Positions 1 through 4,814 of a stretch of DNA of 5,733 nt are shown here, one piece after another. The notes under the pieces are model-generated. The model saw only the letters and a list, made by a program, of their open reading frames with translations. It was not told the origin of the DNA and made no database searches. Origin of the DNA: Trueperaceae bacterium (lineage in GTDB: Bacteria > Deinococcota > Deinococci > Deinococcales > Trueperaceae); NCBI GenBank assembly GCA_007130355.1, contig SLSQ01000326.1:1-5733 (forward strand), in the 5' to 3' direction. The first letter of the stretch is position 1, and each line of letters starts with the position of its first letter. The position numbers were made by a program, and so were the translations under genes.

Positions 1-24
1 CGTGACGGTGCGCGTGCGTGGTGG

Positions 25-50
25 CGGCGCGTCGCGCGGTCGACGCGCCG
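25..50 (-). terminator. Hairpin downstream of fprA, possible terminator
   Basis: A perfect 10-bp inverted repeat (arms 25-34 and 41-50) with a 6-nt loop begins 7 nt after the fprA stop codon on the minus strand. The position fits transcription termination or 3'-end protection. No U-tract follows, so it is not a canonical intrinsic terminator. In DNA this GC-rich some hairpins arise by chance. The rest of positions 1-57 shows nothing I can identify. Confidence 0.35.
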
Positions 51-57
51 TGGCGCC

Positions 58-1437
58 TCAGTCGCCCGCGACGTCGCGGGCGCGCTCGAGCATCTCCTCG
101 ACCCGCACCACCTTGCGGCGCGAGCGCCCGTGCTCCGCCCCCGACGCGGTCTCGAACCGGTCGAGCGCGAGCCAGCCGGGGAAATCGACGCTGCGGGCGC
201 CGCGCTCGGCGAGCAGATCCGGGAGCGCCGCCTCGTCGGCGTGGGCGGGGGCCGGGAGCGGGTCGGCGAGCAGCGCGCGGACCGTCTCGGCGGCGTCCGC
301 CTTGTTCGTGCCGATCACGCCGCTCGGCCCGCGCTTGATCCAACCGGCCACGTAGGTTCCGGGCACCGCCCGGCCCGCATCGTCCAGCACCCGCCCGGCG
401 TCGTTCGGCACCACGCCCCGGCGGTCGTCGAACGGCACGCCCGCCAGCGGCACGCCGCGGTATCCGACCGACCGGAGCAGCGCCTGGGCCGCGATCGTCT
501 CGCGCTCGCCGGTGTCGACGGCGGCGACGTACCCACCCTCCCGCGCCTCGAGCCGGTTGCGGGCCAGCTCGACGCCCGCGACCCGGCCGTCCTCGCCGTG
601 CAGCGCAACCGGCGAGACGCGGAAGCGGATGCGGAGCCGGCGCGGCTTGCCCTGCGGCTCCTGACGCGCGAACCCGTCCAGGAGCTCCAGGTTCCGTTTC
701 GTGGCCCGGTCCGCCTCGGCCTCGGCGAGGGAGGCCTCCTCGAGCTCCAGCTCGTGCGGGTCGAGGAGCAGGTCGGCGTTGGTCAACTCGCCCAGCTCCC
801 GCAGCTCCTTCGTCGTCCACTTGGCCTGCGCCGGCCCGCGGCGTCCGAGCATCACGATCTCGCGCACGCGGCTCTCGGCCAGCGCGTCGAGCGCGTGCTC
901 GGCGATGTCGGTCCCGCGGAGCTCGTCGACCGACTTCGCCAGGATCCGGGCCACGTCGACGGCCACGTTCCCCATGCCGACGACCGCCACCCGCTCCGAG
1001 TCGAGCGGCGGCACGACGTCGACGAAGTCGGGGTGCCCGTTGTACCAGGCCACGAACTCGGTGGCGGAGATGCTGCCGTCCAGGTCCTCGCCCGGCACGC
1101 CGAGCGCGCGGTCGGAGGAGGCGCCGACCGCCAGGATCACCGCGTGCGCGCGTTCGCGCAACTCGCCGATCGACAGGTCCCGCCCCAGCTCGACGTTGCC
1201 GAAGTAGCGGAGGCGCGGGTCGCGACAGGTCTTCTCGAAGGCGCGGGTGACCGACTTGATCTTCTCGTGGTCGGGCGCGACCCCGTACCGCACCAGCCCG
1301 TACGGCGTGGGCAGGCGGTCGAGCACGTCGACGCGCACGTCGTCGCGCGCCTTGAGGAGCGCGTCGGCGGCGAACAGGCCCGAGGGACCCGCGCCCACGA
1401 TCGCGACCCGCAGCGGAGATGGGGAGGCGACGGTCAT
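58..1437 (-). CDS. fprA: FprA-type ferredoxin/adrenodoxin NADP+ reductase
   Basis: A cytosolic FAD enzyme of 459 residues that moves electrons between NADPH and a ferredoxin or adrenodoxin-like partner; the length is normal for the family. The FAD-binding GxGxxG lies at residues 15-20 and the NADP-binding GMGNVA at 154-159. An Arg pair at 199-200 suits the 2'-phosphate of NADPH. H57 and E214 fall at the positions I recall for the active-site His-Glu pair of Mycobacterium tuberculosis FprA. The family block GWIKRGPSGVIGTNK (365-379) closes the FAD site. The open frame extends 132 codons upstream, but family homology starts at the ATG at 1437, which has AAGGA 4 nt before it. It is divergent from the aspartate kinase. 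No ferredoxin gene is present, so the partner is unknown. The reductase family is clear; the physiological direction is not. Confidence 0.94.
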   Translation of the reverse strand: MTVASPSPLRVAIVGAGPSGLFAADALLKARDDVRVDVLDRLPTPYGLVRYGVAPDHEKIKSVTRAFEKTCRDPRLRYFGNVELGRDLSIGELRERAHAVILAVGASSDRALGVPGEDLDGSISATEFVAWYNGHPDFVDVVPPLDSERVAVVGMGNVAVDVARILAKSVDELRGTDIAEHALDALAESRVREIVMLGRRGPAQAKWTTKELRELGELTNADLLLDPHELELEEASLAEAEADRATKRNLELLDGFARQEPQGKPRRLRIRFRVSPVALHGEDGRVAGVELARNRLEAREGGYVAAVDTGERETIAAQALLRSVGYRGVPLAGVPFDDRRGVVPNDAGRVLDDAGRAVPGTYVAGWIKRGPSGVIGTNKADAAETVRALLADPLPAPAHADEAALPDLLAERGARSVDFPGWLALDRFETASGAEHGRSRRKVVRVEEMLERARDVAGD

Positions 1438-1441
1438 GAAG

Positions 1442-1446
1442 TCCTT
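1442..1446 (-). promoter_or_regulatory. Shine-Dalgarno of fprA
   Basis: On the minus strand AAGGA stands 4 nt before the ATG at 1437. The spacing is slightly short but usable. It supports that ATG over the longer open frame, and unlike the leaderless-looking genes nearby it implies a transcript with a 5' leader. No convincing -10 box was found further upstream. Confidence 0.6.
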
Positions 1447-1467
1447 GTACCACGCACCCGAGACGCC

Positions 1468-1477
1468 CCCGTACGGG
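1468..1477. promoter_or_regulatory. 10-bp palindrome in divergent intergenic region
   Basis: CCCGTACGGG is a perfect palindrome midway between the divergent starts of fprA (1437) and the aspartate kinase (1544). Its location would suit a dimeric regulator of one or both genes. Only one copy is present in this region and no regulator gene is nearby, so chance is a real possibility. Confidence 0.25.
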
Positions 1478-1529
1478 CGAACGTCCCGCGCCGGTGCGCT
1501 CGTTGCCGTCCTGGCCGGACTTCGTGGGG

Positions 1530-1535
1530 TAGCAT
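1530..1535 (+). promoter_or_regulatory. Candidate -10 box of aspartate kinase (leaderless)
   Basis: TAGCAT matches TANNNT and ends 8 nt before the ATG at 1544. No Shine-Dalgarno sequence precedes that ATG, so transcription probably begins at or within a few bases of it. A TTGCCG at 1503-1508 resembles a -35 element, but its 21-bp spacer is too long for it to be assigned with confidence. Confidence 0.5.
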
Positions 1536-1543
1536 CTGCGGCC

Positions 1544-2869
1544 ATGCACGATGCGCGCGCAGCCAGCACCGACCCGGCGACCGAACCGCCGCCCGCCGCT
1601 CCGGCCGAGGCGGCCGGCGAGGCGCTCCGGGTCTGGAAGTTCGGCGGCACCAGCGTCGGCGATCTGGACCGGATGCGCAAGGTCGCGGCGCGGATCGCCC
1701 GGCAGGTCCGGCAGGGCGAACGTCTGGTCGTCACCGTCTCCGCGATGGGCCGCACCACCGACCGGCTGCTCGGCATGGCCCGGGAGGTGTCCGAGCGTCC
1801 CGACCGGCGCGAGCTCGACGCGCTCCTCGCCACCGGCGAGAGCCAGTCGGCGGCGCTGCTCTGCCTCGCCCTCCAGGCGGAGGGCGTCCCGGCACGGTCG
1901 CTCAGCGGCGCTCAGGCCGGCTTCCGGACCGACGACATGCACGGCGAGGCCCGGATCCTCGAGGTCGTGCCCGAACGGATCCGGGACGCCCTTCGCGAGC
2001 TGCCGGTCGTGATCATCGCCGGCTTCCAGGGCGCGACCGCGGCCGGCGACGTCGCGACCCTCGGCCGCGGCGGATCGGACACCACGGCGGTCGCCGTGGC
2101 GGCCGCCCTCGGCGCCGACACCTGCGAGATCTTCACCGACACCGACGGCGTCTACACCACCGATCCGCACCTGATCCCGCGGGCCACGCGCCTCGCCGAG
2201 ATCGACTACGACGAGATGCTCGAGCTCGCCTCCCTCGGCGCCCGGGTACTGCACCCGCGCGCCGTCTGGTACGCGCGCCGCTACGGCGTGACGGTGCACG
2301 TCCGCAGCAGCTTCACGTTCCAGCCCGGGACCCGGGTCCGGGCCCTGCCCCGTACGGAGGACCGCATGAAGACCGACTCGCCCGTGACCGGCGTCGCGCT
2401 CGACCGGGCGCACGCACGCGTCGACCTGATCGGCGTGCCGGACGTCCCCGGCATCGCCGCCAAGGTGTTCGCCGCGCTCGGCGCGGCGCGCCTCAACGTC
2501 GACATGATCGTGCAGGGCGTGCCCGGCGAGGGGGCCAGCCGCCAGCAGATGGCGTTCACCGTGGCGGACGATCGTCTGGACGAAGCGCTCGAAGCGGTCG
2601 CGCCGGTGCTCGAAGCGGTCGGCGGTCGCGCCGAAGGGAGCCACGACGTCGCCAAGCTCTCGATCGTCGGGATCGCGATCGGTTCGACGCCCGGCGTGGC
2701 CGGGACCATGTTCGACGCGGTCGCGGCCGCCGGCGCGAACATCGAGATGATCGCCACCAGCGAGGTGCGCATCTCCGTCGTGCTGCCCGCCGCCCAGGCG
2801 GACGCGGCGCTGCGCTCGGTGCACGCAGCGTTCGGGCTCGAAGCCGAGACGCTCGCGGACGACCGCTGA
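1544..2869 (+). CDS. lysC: Aspartate kinase with C-terminal ACT domains
   Basis: Phosphorylates L-aspartate with ATP, the first step towards lysine, threonine and methionine. The protein has 441 residues. The kinase domain spans about 29-262: KFGGTS at 32-37, SAMG at 66-69, a TGE at 97-99, GFQG at 160-163, GRGGSDTTA at 174-182, TDTDGVYTTDP at 198-208, and LASLGARVLHPRA at 228-240. Two ACT repeats follow, around 290-360 and 370-436, with DVPGIAAKVF and TPGVAGTMF motifs; these usually bind the feedback inhibitor. The ATG at 1544 was chosen because upstream in-frame ATGs overlap fprA and because TAGCAT lies just before it. It leaves an unusual Pro/Ala-rich extension of about 27 residues before the kinase fold. 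The second ACT repeat has AIGSTPGV where many homologues have GM(K/R)SHPGV. The inhibitor cannot be read from sequence. The symbol ask would serve equally well. Confidence 0.96.
   Translation: MHDARAASTDPATEPPPAAPAEAAGEALRVWKFGGTSVGDLDRMRKVAARIARQVRQGERLVVTVSAMGRTTDRLLGMAREVSERPDRRELDALLATGESQSAALLCLALQAEGVPARSLSGAQAGFRTDDMHGEARILEVVPERIRDALRELPVVIIAGFQGATAAGDVATLGRGGSDTTAVAVAAALGADTCEIFTDTDGVYTTDPHLIPRATRLAEIDYDEMLELASLGARVLHPRAVWYARRYGVTVHVRSSFTFQPGTRVRALPRTEDRMKTDSPVTGVALDRAHARVDLIGVPDVPGIAAKVFAALGAARLNVDMIVQGVPGEGASRQQMAFTVADDRLDEALEAVAPVLEAVGGRAEGSHDVAKLSIVGIAIGSTPGVAGTMFDAVAAAGANIEMIATSEVRISVVLPAAQADAALRSVHAAFGLEAETLADDR
2356..2360 (+). promoter_or_regulatory. Internal Shine-Dalgarno for kinase beta subunit
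   Basis: GGAGG lies inside the aspartate kinase gene, 5 nt before an in-frame ATG at 2366. It sits in the linker between kinase and ACT domains. The gene's own first ATG has no such signal, which makes this internal site stand out. Confidence 0.6.
2366..2869 (+). CDS. Nested aspartate kinase beta (regulatory) subunit
   Basis: An in-frame internal start at codon 275 of the aspartate kinase would give a 167-residue protein of the two ACT repeats alone, beginning MKTDSPVTGV. Bacillus subtilis, Corynebacterium glutamicum and Thermus aspartate kinases are known alpha2-beta2 enzymes whose beta chain comes from such an internal start, with beta chains of roughly 160-170 residues. Here the start is in the expected linker, the length matches, and GGAGG lies 5 nt upstream. 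The beta chain stabilises the holoenzyme and forms inhibitor-binding sites with the ACT region of the alpha chain. The signals are seen directly; expression is inferred from the family. Confidence 0.65.
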   Translation: MKTDSPVTGVALDRAHARVDLIGVPDVPGIAAKVFAALGAARLNVDMIVQGVPGEGASRQQMAFTVADDRLDEALEAVAPVLEAVGGRAEGSHDVAKLSIVGIAIGSTPGVAGTMFDAVAAAGANIEMIATSEVRISVVLPAAQADAALRSVHAAFGLEAETLADDR

Positions 2870-2879
2870 GGCAGGTGGC

Positions 2880-3185
2880 GTGCGCACGGGCCTCGAAGTG
2901 GAACAGCTGTTCGTACGCCGAAGGGGCGGACGGCTGGCCGTGCTCGCCGTGCTCGAGGACCCCGCCGGCGCCCGGACCCGCGAAGAGACGATGCCGCCCG
3001 CGCACGACGCGGACGGGGCGGTCGTGACGCTCGCTCGGCACCTGGCGCGCCGCGGCGACGTGGTCGGCGCCCCCCGCCTGCGCGTACGCATCGAACGTGC
3101 GAACGGCGATCTGGAGGACCGGCCCGACCTGGCCGACCGGTTCCGCCGGGCGTTCGACCGGGAGCGGTCCGCCGACCCGGCGTAG
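2880..3185 (+). CDS. Hypothetical protein, 101 residues
   Basis: I do not recognise this family. The GTG start lies 10 nt after the aspartate kinase stop, with GAGG (2868-2871) overlapping that stop codon at 8-nt spacing, so it is probably cotranscribed and perhaps translationally coupled. Third codon positions are almost all G or C, as in neighbouring genes, which supports real coding. The protein is charged and lacks cysteine, a signal peptide and membrane segments. A hydrophobic strand-like stretch (about 17-25, GRLAVLAVLE) is followed by a Glu/Asp/Arg-rich part, a likely helix (about 49-58), a basic strand (RLRVRIER, about 67-74), and a helical, charged C-terminus. A compact alpha/beta fold is possible. 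Position suggests a link to the kinase, but nothing shows a function. Confidence 0.7.
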   Translation: MRTGLEVEQLFVRRRGGRLAVLAVLEDPAGARTREETMPPAHDADGAVVTLARHLARRGDVVGAPRLRVRIERANGDLEDRPDLADRFRRAFDRERSADPA

Positions 3186-3198
3186 CCCGGTCCGGGTC
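3174..3198. terminator. Hairpin across convergent stop codons, possible two-way terminator
   Basis: GACCCGG (3174-3180) and CCGGGTC (3192-3198) form a perfect 7-bp stem with an 11-nt loop. It covers the stop of the 101-residue gene (TAG, 3183-3185) and most of the SCP2 gene stop (3197-3199, minus strand). Only 11 bp separate the two convergent genes, so a shared terminator would have to sit here. No T-runs flank it, so an intrinsic mechanism is doubtful. Confidence 0.3.
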
Positions 3199-3529
3199 AG
3201 CCCCGGTCCACCTCCGCGAGCCGCTCGCGATCGATCGCGCCCACCAAGCGCTGCGCCAGCCGGACGTCGCCGAGGACCCGCACGCGGCCGCTGAACAGCG
3301 CTGCGGCGGGGTTCAGTTCGCCCCGGAACAGCGCGAGCAGGTCGTCGCCCGAGACGCGGATCGTCACGTTCGGAGCGTCGGCCGGGCCGTCGTGCGTCGT
3401 GACGGCGCCGTCCCGGATCGTGAGGTGGAGGGGCGGATCGAGATCGGCCTGCACGGTGGCGTCGACGCCGTCGAGCGCCTCCGGACGTGCGAGCTCGGGC
3501 AGTCGATGGAGCAGCTCGTGCGCGGTCAT
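3197..3529 (-). CDS. SCP2 sterol-binding domain protein
   Basis: A stand-alone SCP2 (sterol carrier protein 2) domain of 110 residues, about the size of the domain itself. SCP2 domains bind sterols, fatty acids or acyl-CoAs in a hydrophobic tunnel. Typical landmarks are LHLTIRDGAV (34-43), the PNVTIRVSGDDLLALFRGEL segment (53-72), and ALFSGRVRVLGDVRLAQRL (78-96). No signal peptide or membrane segment is seen, so it is likely cytosolic. The ATG at 3529 has no Shine-Dalgarno, but TACCGT ends 5 nt upstream, which fits a leaderless transcript. It is divergent from the acyl-CoA dehydrogenase operon, suggesting a role in lipid or acyl-CoA handling; this link is inferred from position. The ligand is unknown. 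Confidence 0.88.
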   Translation of the reverse strand: MTAHELLHRLPELARPEALDGVDATVQADLDPPLHLTIRDGAVTTHDGPADAPNVTIRVSGDDLLALFRGELNPAAALFSGRVRVLGDVRLAQRLVGAIDRERLAEVDRG

Positions 3530-3534
3530 GCCGC

Positions 3535-3540
3535 ACGGTA
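3535..3540 (-). promoter_or_regulatory. Candidate -10 box of SCP2 gene (leaderless)
   Basis: On the minus strand TACCGT matches TANNNT and ends 5 nt before the ATG at 3529, leaving no room for a Shine-Dalgarno. It overlaps a GGTACC palindrome (3537-3542). No TTGACA-like -35 box is evident in the GC-rich sequence upstream. Confidence 0.45.
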
Positions 3541-3582
3541 CCGGACCACGTCCCGCCGCGCCGCGGCCCGCGCCCCGACCCT

Positions 3583-3591
3583 TGGTACCCT
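3583..3591 (+). promoter_or_regulatory. Extended -10 box of acyl-CoA dehydrogenase/etf operon
   Basis: TGGTACCCT reads as an extended -10 element: TGN followed by TACCCT, a TANNNT hexamer at 3586-3591. Exactly 6 nt separate it from the ATG at 3598, so transcription would start on that ATG. It contains a second GGTACC (3584-3589) like the one in the divergent SCP2 promoter. The two -10 hexamers are 45 bp apart, so upstream promoter elements would overlap. No -35 box is visible. Confidence 0.5.
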
Positions 3592-3597
3592 GCCGCC

Positions 3598-3624
3598 ATG
3601 TCCCGACCGGCGGCGAGGCCGTGA
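3598..3624 (+). CDS. Candidate leaderless upstream ORF, 8 codons
   Basis: ATG followed by seven codons and TGA encodes MSRPAARP. Its TGA overlaps the GTG start of the acyl-CoA dehydrogenase in a GTGA junction. The ATG sits 6 nt after an extended -10 box, so the mRNA could begin with this AUG. Ribosomes loaded on the leaderless AUG would terminate on the dehydrogenase start and could reinitiate there. This would explain how a GTG with only a GAGG 2 nt upstream (too close) is translated. Such short leaderless ORFs are known in mycobacteria; their use here is inference. The peptide may have no function of its own. Confidence 0.45.
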   Translation: MSRPAARP

Positions 3625-4814
3625 CGTTCGACCTGCCCGAAGATCTGCGGGAGGCGCGCCGCCATGTCCGCGCCTTCGCCCGCGCCGAGATCGCGCCCCA
3701 CGCCGCCCGCCGCGACGAGGAGGGCACCTTCCCGCGCGCCACGTTGGCCGAGATGGGGGCGCTCGGACTGCTGGGCGTGACGACGCCGGAGCGGTACGGC
3801 GGCGCCGGTCTCGACATGGCGGCGTACGTCGTCTTCCTCGAGGAGATCGCCGCCGCCGACGCCTCGCTCGCCACCCTCATGGCGGTGACGAACGGCCTGC
3901 CCCAGAAGATGCTGCTCGACCACGGCAGCGAAGCGCAGAAGGAGGCGTACCTCCCGCCGCTCGCGAGCGGGCGCGCCTTCGGAGCGTTCTGTCTCTCCGA
4001 ACCGCACGCCGGGTCGGACGCCGCCGCGCTCCGCACGCGCGCCGTGCGGGACGGCGACGGCTGGCGGTTGCGCGGCACCAAGGCGTGGGTGACGGGCGGC
4101 GGCGAAGCGGACCTGTACCTGGTCCTCGCCGTCACCGAACCGGACGCCGGCGCCCGCGGGGTCACGGCGTTCCTGGTCCCGGCGGGGTCGGACGGCCTCT
4201 CGTTCGGTGCGCCGGAACGGAAGCTCGGACAGCACGCCGCCGTGACCACCACCGTGAACCTGGACGACGTTCCGGTGGACGACGCCGACCGGCTCGGGCG
4301 GACCGGCGAAGGGTTCGTGGCGGCGATGGCGTCGCTCGACGGCGGCCGCATCGGCATCGCCGCGCAGTCGGTCGGCATCGCGCGCGCCGCCTTCCACCAC
4401 GCGCTCCGCTACGCCGACGAACGGCGCGCCTTCGGTCGCCGCATCCGGGAGTTCCAGGGCGTGTCGTTCCCGCTCGCCGAGATGGCGACCCGGATCGACG
4501 CCGCGCGCCTGCTCACGCGCCGCGCCGCCTGGGCGATGGACCGCGGCTTCCGCGTCACCAAGGAGGCGTCGATGGCCAAGCTGCACGCGAGCGAGACGGC
4601 CGGGTTCGTCACCGACGCCGCCCTCCAGATCCTGGGCGGGGCGGGGTACACGCGTGACCACCCGGTCGAACGGTACGTTCGCGACGCCCGCGTGACGCGC
4701 ATCTACGAAGGCACCAGCGAGATTCAGAAGGTCGTCGTGGCCCGGCAGCTGGTCCGCGATCTCGAACGGGGCGAGCTCGACGGGCCGGGCCCCGCCGAAG
4801 GAGGAGTCGAATGA
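3621..4814 (+). CDS. Acyl-CoA dehydrogenase
   Basis: A cytosolic FAD enzyme of 397 residues that introduces an alpha,beta double bond into an acyl-CoA and passes electrons to ETF. The length is typical of the short/medium-chain family. Visible features are an N-terminal helical domain (about 1-120), a beta domain with FCLSEPHAGSD (123-133) and AWVTGGGEAD (155-164), and a C-terminal helical domain with DERRAFGRRI (266-275), LGGAGYTRD (338-346), ERYVRDAR (350-357) and IYEGTSEIQ (361-369). E363 matches the catalytic base of the MCAD/SCAD type. The GTG at 3621 is chosen because the family N-terminus, FDLPEDLREARR, begins there. Several motifs differ from consensus: SEPHAGSD for TEPGAGSD, VTGGG for ITNGG, and GQHAAVT where GIRxSxT is common. 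Substrate is unknown; etfB and etfA downstream make it an ETF-linked enzyme. Confidence 0.95.
   Translation: MTFDLPEDLREARRHVRAFARAEIAPHAARRDEEGTFPRATLAEMGALGLLGVTTPERYGGAGLDMAAYVVFLEEIAAADASLATLMAVTNGLPQKMLLDHGSEAQKEAYLPPLASGRAFGAFCLSEPHAGSDAAALRTRAVRDGDGWRLRGTKAWVTGGGEADLYLVLAVTEPDAGARGVTAFLVPAGSDGLSFGAPERKLGQHAAVTTTVNLDDVPVDDADRLGRTGEGFVAAMASLDGGRIGIAAQSVGIARAAFHHALRYADERRAFGRRIREFQGVSFPLAEMATRIDAARLLTRRAAWAMDRGFRVTKEASMAKLHASETAGFVTDAALQILGGAGYTRDHPVERYVRDARVTRIYEGTSEIQKVVVARQLVRDLERGELDGPGPAEGGVE
4798..4804 (+). promoter_or_regulatory. Strong Shine-Dalgarno of etfB
   Basis: AAGGAGG lies 6 nt before the etfB ATG, inside the last codons of the acyl-CoA dehydrogenase, where it encodes part of the Glu-Gly-Gly tail. 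It is the strongest ribosome binding site in the window and allows initiation of etfB in addition to coupling through the ATGA overlap. Confidence 0.8.

Noticed and set aside
1438..1833. A possible 132-codon N-terminal extension of fprA on the minus strand.
   Set aside because: It overlaps the divergent kinase gene and is low-complexity. FprA homology begins at the ATG at 1437, which has its own AAGGA.
2587..2621. A 14-bp direct repeat (GCTCGAAGCGGTCG) with a 21-bp period inside the aspartate kinase.
   Set aside because: It encodes a repeated LEAV in a helix between the two ACT repeats and keeps frame, so ordinary coding repetition explains it.
130..3027. A 965-codon open frame on the plus strand, antisense to fprA and continuing through the aspartate kinase in another frame.
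   Set aside because: In very GC-rich DNA stop codons are rare, so long shadow frames are expected. Its translation is low-complexity Arg/Gly/Ala/Pro-rich with no domain, while fprA and the kinase have complete motifs on their own frames.
3399..3620. Upstream in-frame extension of the acyl-CoA dehydrogenase to an ATG at 3399.
   Set aside because: It would overlap much of the SCP2 gene on the other strand and adds about 74 residues with no family similarity; the normal family N-terminus starts at GTG 3621.
2556..4661. A 701-codon open frame on the minus strand opposite the kinase end, the 101-residue gene and the acyl-CoA dehydrogenase.
   Set aside because: It is a GC-driven shadow: composition is biased to Arg, Gly and Ala, no family motifs are visible, and it crosses several well-supported genes.
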